Positions 17,451 through 25,306 of a DNA stretch of 64,000 bases are shown here, piece after piece. The notes under the pieces were generated by a model. That model had not been told where the DNA came from and ran no database searches. It saw only the letters and a list, made by a program, of their open reading frames with translations. This stretch comes from Bacteroidales bacterium UBA4116 (GTDB taxonomy: Bacteria; Bacteroidota; Bacteroidia; Bacteroidales; Tannerellaceae): contig DFXE01000023.1 in the NCBI GenBank assembly GCA_002381645.1, positions 124,001 through 188,000 on the forward strand, read 5' to 3'. The number at the start of each line of letters is the position of its first letter. The first letter of the stretch is position 1. Position numbers and translations under genes: made by a program.

Positions 17451-17984
17451 ATGTTATGGATACGTGAGATTTCACAATCAGACTCACAAGTAGCCTTTGA
17501 ATCGTTGTATTTAACTTATTTTGAAAGGTTATTACGATTCATAATACTTTATGTACATAGCTTATCAGAAGCTGAAGAGATTGTATCTGATACATTTCTT
17601 GTTTTATGGAATAATAGAAAAGCCTTACCTGAAATTACTAATTTTGATTCTTATTTATATGCTATAGCCCGGCATAAAGCAATCAGCCATTATCGTATAC
17701 AACATATGACTAAAGTCGATTTGAATGATAAAACAGTTGACTTTTTTATTCATACAGAAACTACACCCGAAGAAGAATTAATATCAAAAGAAACCAAACA
17801 ACGTCTGAATGACGCTATTAATGCATTACCTTACAAATGCAAAATGACTTTCAAACTGGTACGTGAAGATAAATTGAAATATAAAGAAGTGGCAGCCATT
17901 CTGGATATATCCGTGAAAACAGTGGAAGCTCATCTGGCTACAGCCATAAAAAAGATACGCAAATTTTTATCGTCAGAAATGTGA
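17451..17984 (+). CDS. ECF RNA polymerase sigma factor (FecI-like, Bacteroidales type)
   Basis: This gives 177 residues when started at the ATG at 17451. A TTG start at 17427 is possible in the same frame, but the ATG has a purine-rich GGAAGAG a few bases upstream. Region 2 is at about residues 15-80 (AFESLYLTYFERLLRFI..., EAEEIVSDTFLVLW, FDSYLYAIARHKAISHYR). Region 4 is at about 120-170 (LNDAINALPYKCKMTFKLVREDKLKYKEVAAILDISVKTVEAHLATAIKKIRKFL). No region 1 or 3 is present, as in ECF factors. It pairs with the FecR anti-sigma encoded at 19045 and the STN-domain SusC at 20196. An outer-membrane receptor signals through FecR to free this sigma. Unusually, a glycosyltransferase gene lies between sigma and FecR. 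Confidence 0.92.
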   Translation: MLWIREISQSDSQVAFESLYLTYFERLLRFIILYVHSLSEAEEIVSDTFLVLWNNRKALPEITNFDSYLYAIARHKAISHYRIQHMTKVDLNDKTVDFFIHTETTPEEELISKETKQRLNDAINALPYKCKMTFKLVREDKLKYKEVAAILDISVKTVEAHLATAIKKIRKFLSSEM

Positions 17985-18005
17985 CAATTTATAGATTAGA
18001 GAAAT

Positions 18006-18036
18006 AAATGTAGTAAAATATTTTACACTACATTTG
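18006..18036 (+). promoter_or_regulatory. inverted repeat overlapping the promoter of the interposed glycosyltransferase
   Basis: AAATGTAGT at 18006-18014 is a perfect inverse complement of ACTACATTT at 18027-18035, and the inner AAAAT/ATTTT also pairs. The right arm contains TACATTTG at 18029-18036, a match to TAnnTTTG. The site may be a promoter with an overlapping operator, or a weak terminator for the sigma gene. The start site would be near 18042, 29 nt before the ATG. Confidence 0.45.
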
Positions 18037-18070
18037 CATCTTAATTTTTCGTTTAACTGATATAACAATT

Positions 18071-18931
18071 ATGGAGGCAAATTTTACTTTAATTCCTGTT
18101 GGTGGGTTAGGAAACCGGATAAACGCCATTTGTTCCGCAATAACTTACTGTGTTTCGAGAAATAAAACGCTCCGCATTATCTGGCATAAAGAGAGTGGGC
18201 TTAACTGCAGTTATAAGGATCTGTTTTATATAAACCCTATGGTAAAGAATGTAGAAATTAGGGAACCTACATTTTCTGATTATTGCTTCCGCAGTGTATA
18301 TTTCCCTAAGTGGTTGTCACGTTTTTATAACAGGCTACTGTTTGACAAAAGAATATATTGGAAGGAAGTAATAGAAGTTGTTGTTGATCATAAAAAAACT
18401 GATTTTGGGGACATAGATAAATATAAACACATTTATATGATTAGTTTCTGGAGATTTTGGGAGTCAAAAGATATGTGGAAGTATATTATACCTAACCCGG
18501 AAATTCTTGAAAAAGTAGAGGTTGTCCTAAATAAAATTCCGACTCAACGTATAATAGGTATTCATATCCGCCGGACAGATAATCTTTATTCTATACAAGA
18601 TAGTCCTACAGAATTATTTATAGATAAGATCAAAGAAGAGATAGATATATATAAAGATGATGTCTCTTTCTACCTTGCTTCCGATTCATTAGAAGAAAAA
18701 AGAAATCTGAAGGAATTATTTGGAGATCGGATCATCACCGATATGAAAGAAACTTCCAGAAATACAAAGGAAGGTATGATTGATGCTTTTGTAGAATTAA
18801 ATATTTTGGCTAAGACAAATAAAATATATGCTTCTGCAAAAAGTTCTTTTTCAGAATTAGCTCATTTTTTAGGTGAAAATGAATGGGAAATCCTCATGAG
18901 TCCTGCCTTATCTGCTATTTCTGATAATTAA
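18071..18931 (+). CDS. fucosyltransferase-fold glycosyltransferase inserted between sigma and FecR
   Basis: A 286-residue protein that looks like a small member of the NodZ/alpha-1,6- and protein O-fucosyltransferase superfamily. An N-terminal VGGLGNRINAI block (donor/acceptor entry) and the GIHIRRTDN motif at about 163-171 correspond to the conserved HxRRxD GDP-fucose-binding segment. A C-terminal SAKSSFSELAHFLG segment corresponds to the usual SxFS..A..... motif. There is no signal peptide or membrane span, so it is cytosolic. The sugar donor is unproven; GDP-fucose is the family expectation. The gene is flanked by the sigma and anti-sigma genes in the same direction, but has its own housekeeping-type promoter box. 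Base composition is clearly A+T-rich, more so than the downstream susC. Whether it modifies something related to the receptor is unknown. Confidence 0.65.
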   Translation: MEANFTLIPVGGLGNRINAICSAITYCVSRNKTLRIIWHKESGLNCSYKDLFYINPMVKNVEIREPTFSDYCFRSVYFPKWLSRFYNRLLFDKRIYWKEVIEVVVDHKKTDFGDIDKYKHIYMISFWRFWESKDMWKYIIPNPEILEKVEVVLNKIPTQRIIGIHIRRTDNLYSIQDSPTELFIDKIKEEIDIYKDDVSFYLASDSLEEKRNLKELFGDRIITDMKETSRNTKEGMIDAFVELNILAKTNKIYASAKSSFSELAHFLGENEWEILMSPALSAISDN

Positions 18932-18993
18932 ATAGGAATAACAGATCTAATTCTTTTCCATATACCTTAATTACTGTATTATTTTTTATCCAT

Positions 18994-19024
18994 ACTAAGG
19001 GTTTTCCCTGGTTCCTGCGACTAT
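18994..19024 (+). promoter_or_regulatory. ECF-type promoter of fecR
   Basis: ACTAAGGGTTTT at 18994-19005, a 12-nt spacer, then CGACTATAT from 19018. This repeats the element upstream of the sigma gene with identical spacing. It ends 21-25 nt before the fecR ATG, so fecR appears to have its own sigma-dependent promoter rather than depending on read-through from the sigma gene. Confidence 0.6.
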
Positions 19025-19044
19025 ATGTATAGAAGCAAATAAGA

Positions 19045-20028
19045 ATGGATAAAAAAATCGATAATATATTAGCTCGTATATTAGGAGGTGAGGGTTCTTC
19101 AGATGATTTTCTGCAATTTGGAAACTGGCTGAATGAGGATAGTAAAAACCGTGAAATATTTCTCCGGTTAAAAAATTACTGGGATGCGGAAGTTTCTTTT
19201 AATCATTCTATATCACCTGTTGATTCCTTGGCTAAAACTCAGAAAGAAATTCGTAAGCGAAAGATGAGGAATCGGCGAAAAGCAATTGTAAAGGTAATTA
19301 TTCCTGTCGCTGCCGTAATTTTTCTTATAATAACCCTATCAATTATATATAAAGCCCATAAGGTTAATGATCCCGTCGAGTATTTTACTTACGTTACTAC
19401 CAAAAACAAAATAGATTTTACGCTAAATGATGAATCCAAAATAACCTTAAATAAAAACAGCCGCTTCACTTATTCGAACAAATACGGCATATCAGATCGG
19501 AACATACAATTAGAGGGTGAAGCGTATTTTGAAATCAAGAAAGATCCCTCCAGACAGTTTGTAGTGGCTGTACAAGCCGGAGCAAATCCGGTGTTTATAA
19601 AGGTGTTAGGCACTACATTTAATTTGAAACTCGATAAAGAAAAAGAACAGGTAATTGCAACATTGGCAGAAGGGTCCATTCAATTTGAAAATGCGGAGCA
19701 AACGATAATGATATTTCCAAATCAAGAATTAACATATCATTATTCGACAAATGATATAAGTATTAAAGAAGTAATAGTTGAAGACCATACACTTTGGAAA
19801 AGTGGACTCATAAAATATAAAACAGTCTCTTTCTTATATCTGGTGACTGAGTTGGAAAAGATATTTAAGGTCAAGATCATTATTCAAAACAAACATTTAG
19901 AGAACCCTGAAGTAACGGTGACCGGGACTTTCAGTGAAGAACAAACCCTGGAGGAAATACTGACAGTCGTCTCACGGAGTTTACCGTTTGAATGGACCAG
20001 AGATAACGGGGTATATTACATCAACTAA
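19045..20028 (+). CDS. FecR-family anti-sigma factor
   Basis: A 327-residue inner-membrane anti-sigma factor. The N-terminal cytoplasmic sigma-binding part (1-75) contains FLQFGNWLNEDSKNREIFLRLKNYWD. One transmembrane helix follows at about 81-103 (IVKVIIPVAAVIFLIITLSIIYK). Next is the periplasmic FecR domain at about 118-215 (DFTLNDESKITLNKNSRFTYSNKY...EGEAYFEIKKD...VKVLGTTFNL), and then a C-terminal STN-like DUF4974 domain at about 258-327 (LEKIFKVKIIIQN...VTGTFSEEQTLEEILTVVSRSLPFEW). It holds the ECF sigma in check until the STN domain of the downstream SusC signals substrate binding. The gene is preceded by an ECF-type promoter motif. It is separated from its sigma gene by the fucosyltransferase-fold gene. 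Confidence 0.93.
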   Translation: MDKKIDNILARILGGEGSSDDFLQFGNWLNEDSKNREIFLRLKNYWDAEVSFNHSISPVDSLAKTQKEIRKRKMRNRRKAIVKVIIPVAAVIFLIITLSIIYKAHKVNDPVEYFTYVTTKNKIDFTLNDESKITLNKNSRFTYSNKYGISDRNIQLEGEAYFEIKKDPSRQFVVAVQAGANPVFIKVLGTTFNLKLDKEKEQVIATLAEGSIQFENAEQTIMIFPNQELTYHYSTNDISIKEVIVEDHTLWKSGLIKYKTVSFLYLVTELEKIFKVKIIIQNKHLENPEVTVTGTFSEEQTLEEILTVVSRSLPFEWTRDNGVYYIN

Positions 20029-20082
20029 TACAATTAATTTAAAACAAACTGCCTATGATGCATGGATCATTTTAAAAACAAA

Positions 20083-20165
20083 CCGGCCATATTATAAATA
20101 CAGCCGGCCTTTCAAGATTTTATTAACGCTTCCGTCGTTTAGCGCTTAAACATTCCGACAGAAGC
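20083..20165 (+). promoter_or_regulatory. two hairpins in the fecR-susC intergenic leader
   Basis: CCGGC (20083-20087) and GCCGG (20103-20107) form a first short stem followed by CCTTTCAAGATTTT, a weak terminator-like structure after fecR. GCTTCCGTCG (20128-20137) pairs with CGACAGAAGC (20156-20165) with one mismatch, enclosing an AGCGCT palindrome. The second hairpin lies 30 nt before the susC ATG. A degenerate GATTTT...CGTCG block (20116-20137) resembles the ECF promoter pattern but with an 11-nt gap. Confidence 0.4.
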
Positions 20166-20195
20166 ATATTTTCAACCTTTTATCAATACAAAAAT

Positions 20196-23100
20196 ATGGA
20201 AAATGTTTCGTATTACGGGTTTCTTTTATGCAAAGACCTAAAAAAAATCTTTCTAATTATGAGAATCACTGTAGCCTTGCTCTTTGTTACTCTTTTTCAG
20301 GCAGTAGCAGTAGAGTCTTATTCACAAACCAAAAAAGTGTCATTAAAAGCAGAACAGATCATGCTTACTGATCTTTTTTCTTTAATTGAAAAACAAAGTG
20401 AATTTCTTTTCTTCTATGTAGATGCAGAAGTAAGAAATATAAAAGTTTATAACGTTAACGCTCAAGACAGGAAATTGGAAGATATTCTTACAAAAGTCCT
20501 GTCAGGTACAAATCTTACATATATTATCAACGACCGGAACATTAATATTGTTCGTAAAAATATGAACGCCCAACAGCAGCTCAGACAAATTAGCGGTATA
20601 GTAAGTGATGATAGGGGAGAGCCCATTATCGGCGCGAATGTTATAGTAAAAGGTACAACCAATGGGTCGATAACAGATATGGACGGAAAATATACATTGA
20701 ATGTTCAATCCGATGCTATTTTACAGATATCGTATATTGGTTATGTTACACAAGAGGTTCCGGTTGGAATGAAAACAAATGTAAATATAAAGCTTTTAGA
20801 AGATACGCAAAACATCGAAGAAATAGTAGTTGTTGGCTATGGAACTCAAAAAAAAGCCAATCTGACCGGATCGGTTTCTTCCGTATCTGTTGCGGATATG
20901 GGAAAGCGACAGGTTGGACAGACTTCTTTAGCCTTACAGGGGCTTGTGCCGGGAGTTGCAATTACACAAAGGAGTGGAAAACCCGGCGAAGATGGAGGTA
21001 CCATAAGCATACGCGGTAAAACAAGCTGGGGTAACAATGATGCATTAATTTTAGTAGATGGGGTAGAAATGGGTATAAATAATATCGATCCCTCTTTAAT
21101 TGAATCGATATCCATTTTAAAAGATGCGGCTTCTTCTGCAATTTATGGCTCCCGTGCAGCCAATGGCGTGATCCTTATCACGACAAAGCGTGCCGAGAAA
21201 GACCAGTTTACGGTTTCATACAACGGATATGTAGGTTGGCAACGGGCTACTGACTTACCCGAAAAAGTGGGAGCTATAGACCATATGCTAATGACCAATC
21301 AGGCATATACAAATATTGGGAAATCACCCCTGTATTCAGATGATTATATCAATGAATACCGTCAGAATATGCATACGGATCCCGACCGGTATCCCGATAC
21401 GGATTGGTATGACGAATGTTTGACCAATAATGGATTAATGCAAAACCATTTTGTCACTTTAAGCGGAGGTTCTCAAAGAATACGGACATTGGCCAGCGTG
21501 GGGTATCTGGATCAGAACGGAATCATTGAAAATTCAGGATACAAACGATATACGTTCCGGATGAATACAGATATGGAGATATCGAAACAGTTTACAGCCA
21601 AAATAGATGCACACGGCGCATTGACCAAACGGAAAGAACCTGCCCGTACGGATGCTTTTCACTGGATGAGCCGCATACCGGCAAATCAGGCAGGGGTATT
21701 ATCCAACGGACAATGGGGAGAAGGATGGAACGGCGACAACCCTGTAGCATTTACGAACGATGGAGGGTTGAGAAAAGTGGATTCACCATCTGCGGTACTC
21801 AACTTCACGTTGATTTATAAACCGACAGACTGGCTGACCGTGCAAGGAAATTATTCACCCAATTACTGGGAAACACATAATACGGTTTTCAATAAAATGG
21901 TGCAGACCTATAAATATGATGGTACACCTTATTACCGTTCGCCTCAAAAAAGCACATTGGAAGACAGGACGGACCGTAATTTAAGAAATCTCCTTACCGG
22001 AACGGTAACGTTTGATAAAACATTCGGAAACAATCATGGAGTAAAAGTATTAGCCGGATATCAACAGGAAGATTTCCGTAATGACTGGCATAGAGGTTAC
22101 CGTGAAAATTATGCGTTTCCCGATTATCCGGTGCTGGACGCCGGAGGGGAAGAAAATCAGAAGTCAAACGGAAGATCGGTTGAATGGGCTTTGCAATCTT
22201 TATTCGGCCGGGTGAATTATGATTATCAGGGTAAATATCTTTTCGAAGCTAATATCCGTTACGACGGTTCATCCCGTTTTTCCAAAGGAAACCGTTGGGG
22301 GTTTTTTCCTTCATTCTCAGCAGGATGGAGAGTTTCGGAAGAATCATTCTGGGAACCGTTGAAGCAGGTGGTTGATAACCTGAAATTCAGGGGTTCATGG
22401 GGACAATTAGGAAATCAGAATGTGGTCAGGAAAAATAGTTGGGGAGGGTTTGATGCCGATTATTATCCGTCTTTCTCTGAAGTGAACTTAGGTGAAAAAT
22501 ATGTTTTTGACAAGACTGTATATTCCGGAGCTGCGATTACAGAAATGGCAAATACGAATATCACCTGGGAAACCACTACCGTCACCAATGTGGGTTTGGA
22601 TGCAACATTTTTCGGAAAACTGAATCTTACAGCAGACTATTTTTACAAAGTAACGGATGATATTTTATTAAAACTGGATGTTCCTTTAATTATCGGAATG
22701 GCAGCTCCTTCGCAAAATGCCGGAAAAATAGAAAACCGTGGATGGGAAATTGGTCTGAGTTATATGGATCGGGTAGGAGATTTTAATTACCGCGCGTCAT
22801 TTAATATATCGGATGTGAAAAATAAAATACTCGATATGAAAGGTATTAACGAAACATCGCTCACTGTAAGCCGTGAAGGTTATGAGATGTACTCCTTATA
22901 TGCATTGGAAGCCGATGGATATATTCAGCCTGAAGATTATGATGCTGACGGAAATTATATGGGGGCTACACAATACGGAAATTTCGGACCCGGTGATATT
23001 AAGTACAAAGATCAAAACGGAGACGGTGTGATCAATTCATCCGACAGGGTGATTATCGGTGGTACAATACCACGTTATACTTTCGGCCTATCTCTTTTCG

Positions 23101-23540
23101 GCGAATATAAAGGAATAGATTTGAGCATATTGCTTCAAGGGGTAGGAAAAGCAAACGGTTATATCTATGAACAGGGTATCCAGACATTTATTATGGGTGG
23201 TACCGTTCAGGAACAGCATAAAGATAACTGGACGCCCGATAATAGGAACGCGAAATTCCCCCGACTTGCTTTTAACGAAAGCAATAACGAACAACATTCT
23301 TCATTCTGGATGAAAAACGCGGCATATATGCGTTTAAAAAACATTCAGGTTGGTTATACCTTTCCGGCTAAATTACTCAGGAAAACACCACTATCTAATC
23401 TAAGGCTTTATTTCAGCGGAGATAATCTGTTGACTTTCGATAAGTTCTGGAAAGGTTTTGATGTGGAGGCCCCGGTAGGTAACGGAGGTTATTATCCTCA
23501 ATTAAAAACGATCAGTTTTGGTGTAGAAGTTAAATTTTAA
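20196..23540 (+). CDS. SusC-family TonB-dependent transporter with N-terminal STN signalling domain
   Basis: A 1114-residue outer-membrane transporter. After a signal segment (MRITVALLFVTLFQAVAVESYSQ, about 22-44) comes a secretin/TonB N-terminal STN domain at about 48-118 (KVSLKAEQIMLTDLFSLIEKQSEFLFFY...LEDILTKVLSGTNLTYIINDRNINI). A carboxypeptidase-regulatory-like beta-sandwich follows at about 132-205 (ISGIVSDDRGEPIIGANVIVKGTTNGSITDMDGKY). Then comes the plug, beginning EEIVVVGYGTQKKANLTGSVSSV (about 208-330), and a 22-strand barrel ending in KF. The STN domain is the part that contacts FecR, matching the sigma/FecR genes upstream. SusD follows 23 nt later. Substrate cannot be read from sequence. 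A start at the inner Met (MRIT) is also possible. Confidence 0.93.
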   Translation: MENVSYYGFLLCKDLKKIFLIMRITVALLFVTLFQAVAVESYSQTKKVSLKAEQIMLTDLFSLIEKQSEFLFFYVDAEVRNIKVYNVNAQDRKLEDILTKVLSGTNLTYIINDRNINIVRKNMNAQQQLRQISGIVSDDRGEPIIGANVIVKGTTNGSITDMDGKYTLNVQSDAILQISYIGYVTQEVPVGMKTNVNIKLLEDTQNIEEIVVVGYGTQKKANLTGSVSSVSVADMGKRQVGQTSLALQGLVPGVAITQRSGKPGEDGGTISIRGKTSWGNNDALILVDGVEMGINNIDPSLIESISILKDAASSAIYGSRAANGVILITTKRAEKDQFTVSYNGYVGWQRATDLPEKVGAIDHMLMTNQAYTNIGKSPLYSDDYINEYRQNMHTDPDRYPDTDWYDECLTNNGLMQNHFVTLSGGSQRIRTLASVGYLDQNGIIENSGYKRYTFRMNTDMEISKQFTAKIDAHGALTKRKEPARTDAFHWMSRIPANQAGVLSNGQWGEGWNGDNPVAFTNDGGLRKVDSPSAVLNFTLIYKPTDWLTVQGNYSPNYWETHNTVFNKMVQTYKYDGTPYYRSPQKSTLEDRTDRNLRNLLTGTVTFDKTFGNNHGVKVLAGYQQEDFRNDWHRGYRENYAFPDYPVLDAGGEENQKSNGRSVEWALQSLFGRVNYDYQGKYLFEANIRYDGSSRFSKGNRWGFFPSFSAGWRVSEESFWEPLKQVVDNLKFRGSWGQLGNQNVVRKNSWGGFDADYYPSFSEVNLGEKYVFDKTVYSGAAITEMANTNITWETTTVTNVGLDATFFGKLNLTADYFYKVTDDILLKLDVPLIIGMAAPSQNAGKIENRGWEIGLSYMDRVGDFNYRASFNISDVKNKILDMKGINETSLTVSREGYEMYSLYALEADGYIQPEDYDADGNYMGATQYGNFGPGDIKYKDQNGDGVINSSDRVIIGGTIPRYTFGLSLFGEYKGIDLSILLQGVGKANGYIYEQGIQTFIMGGTVQEQHKDNWTPDNRNAKFPRLAFNESNNEQHSSFWMKNAAYMRLKNIQVGYTFPAKLLRKTPLSNLRLYFSGDNLLTFDKFWKGFDVEAPVGNGGYYPQLKTISFGVEVKF

Positions 23541-23563
23541 TTAACCGGTAAATAATAATACAA

Positions 23564-25249
23564 ATGAAAAGATTAATGATATATATAATGGCATGTGCAT
23601 GTATACTCAATTCGTGCGACAGCTATTTAGACAGGGATCTGCTTAATAATCCATCCGATAAATCTTTCCTTGCAACGGAGACTGAAATGGAAATGGCGTT
23701 GGCCGGATGTTATACCAACCTTTGGAGAGATTTTGAAACGATGACCTTCTTTTTATCTTTCGACGAAGCATCCGATATCGGGTATGACCGGAATGCCAGC
23801 GATCTTCAAAAAGTGGCGCAGGGAGCAGCGGATGCAACACTTGGCCTGGCAAAAGATTATTGGCAGGCTTTCTATCAGGGAATTGCAAAATGCAATTATC
23901 TGTTGGAAAATATGGTTCGTGGACGCCAAAATGTACCGGAAGATGTTTACAAACGTATTGAAGCGGAAGCCCGTTTTCTAAGATCGTTATATTATAGCTA
24001 TCTGATTGAACTTTATGGCGACGTACCTTTGGTAACCGAAGTTTTGACATTGGATGATGCTCAGAAACCAAGGACATCCAAGAGCGAAATAGTAGATTTT
24101 ATTTTAGATGAACTAACTGAAGCTGCAACCGTACTTCCGTCCAAAAATGATCCGACATCGGGCAGGCCCACTAAAGGGGCGGCTTTTGCTATAAAAGCCC
24201 GGACCGCACTTTACAATGAACGTTGGGAGGACGCTATTTCCGCTTCAAAAGAAGTAATGTCAATGGAAGGCACGGAATATATATTAGACACTGATTATTC
24301 CAACTTATTTACATACGAAGGGCAACAGTCGAAAGAGATTATTTTTTCCGTACAATATTTGTTAGGGACTAAAGTACATGCATTATACCGGCTTTTCGGA
24401 TCACGTAACGGATTGGCGCATACCAATAAAAAACCCGCTTATCAATTAGCAGACAGTTGGGAATGTACAGATGGACTGCCTATCGACAAATCACCGCTGT
24501 TTGATCCTAAAGATCCATATAAAAACAGAGATCCCAGGTTAGGATACACATTAGCTGTTTCCGGATCTGAATTTTTAGGTTTCCAATTTGAAACACATGG
24601 CGATAGCCTGGAGTGCTGGAACTATTTAACCACACCGGCAACACGCGTTGATAATTTGGAAGCTACCCATGCTTATGCAACATTTACAGGGATTTGTTGG
24701 CGTAAATATGCGAATATTGAGAACCGTCAGACGTTGAACGATTGTGATAACAATACCATTCTGATGCGTTATGCCGAAGTTTTATTAATTTATGCGGAAG
24801 CAAAAATAAGGGCCGGACAGGTAGATAATACCGTACTCGACGCTATTAATAAAGTTCGTCAGCGCCCGTCTGTAGATATGCCTCCCGTTACAATAACGGA
24901 TGCTGAAGAATTATTATATGCCGTTTATCGGGAACGTAAATACGAATTTGCCGGAGAGGGACTTCGTTTATTTGATATCCGCAGATGGAAAATAGCAGAA
25001 GAAGTTATGAATATGCCTTTATTGGGAAGGATGAAAAAATCCTACCCGGATAAAGCCCCCCGTATCGATAAATACGCAACCGCCCATTACGACGGAATAC
25101 CCATTGCCGAGCAGGGAGAATCAGCCGATTATAAAATGCGTCTGGTAGATAAGCGCCAGTTCAATAAAGACCGCGATTACCTTTGGCCCATTCCTTATAT
25201 AGAAAGGCAAACAAATCCTGCATTAACTCAGAATCCGAATTACGAATAA
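23564..25249 (+). CDS. SusD/RagB-family substrate-binding lipoprotein
   Basis: A 561-residue outer-membrane lipoprotein, with a signal peptide ending ILNSC (Cys18). It forms the lid on the SusC transporter encoded immediately upstream. SusD-type features are DSYLDRDLLNNPSDKSFLATETEMEMALAGCYTNLWR near the N-terminus, the TPR-like helices EARFLRSLYYSYLIELYGDVPLVTE and RTALYNERWEDAISASKEVM, and the C-terminal block MRYAEVLLIYAEAKIRAGQ...NKVRQRP, ELLYAVYRERKYEFAGEGLRLFDIRRW and LWPIPYIERQTNPALTQNPNY. It presumably captures the ligand whose binding also triggers the STN/FecR/sigma relay. A hairpin follows the stop and separates the transporter genes from the flavoenzymes. Confidence 0.95.
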   Translation: MKRLMIYIMACACILNSCDSYLDRDLLNNPSDKSFLATETEMEMALAGCYTNLWRDFETMTFFLSFDEASDIGYDRNASDLQKVAQGAADATLGLAKDYWQAFYQGIAKCNYLLENMVRGRQNVPEDVYKRIEAEARFLRSLYYSYLIELYGDVPLVTEVLTLDDAQKPRTSKSEIVDFILDELTEAATVLPSKNDPTSGRPTKGAAFAIKARTALYNERWEDAISASKEVMSMEGTEYILDTDYSNLFTYEGQQSKEIIFSVQYLLGTKVHALYRLFGSRNGLAHTNKKPAYQLADSWECTDGLPIDKSPLFDPKDPYKNRDPRLGYTLAVSGSEFLGFQFETHGDSLECWNYLTTPATRVDNLEATHAYATFTGICWRKYANIENRQTLNDCDNNTILMRYAEVLLIYAEAKIRAGQVDNTVLDAINKVRQRPSVDMPPVTITDAEELLYAVYRERKYEFAGEGLRLFDIRRWKIAEEVMNMPLLGRMKKSYPDKAPRIDKYATAHYDGIPIAEQGESADYKMRLVDKRQFNKDRDYLWPIPYIERQTNPALTQNPNYE

Positions 25250-25254
25250 AAAAT

Positions 25255-25288
25255 AAACAGGGAGGGAAGAGTCCTTACTTCCCTGTTT
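25255..25288 (+). terminator. hairpin after susD, possible attenuator
   Basis: AAACAGGGA (25255-25263) pairs with TCCCTGTTT (25280-25288). An alternative pairing AGGGAAG (25263-25269)/CTTCCCT (25278-25284) shares the same right arm. It is followed by TATT. A leaky terminator here would give more susCD than flavoenzyme transcript, as is common in PULs. Confidence 0.5.
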
Positions 25289-25306
25289 TATTAAAAGCTT
25301 TTACAT

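Noticed and set aside
23643..24077. 144-codon open frame antisense to susD
   Set aside because: Opposite strand of a clear SusD; no independent signals.
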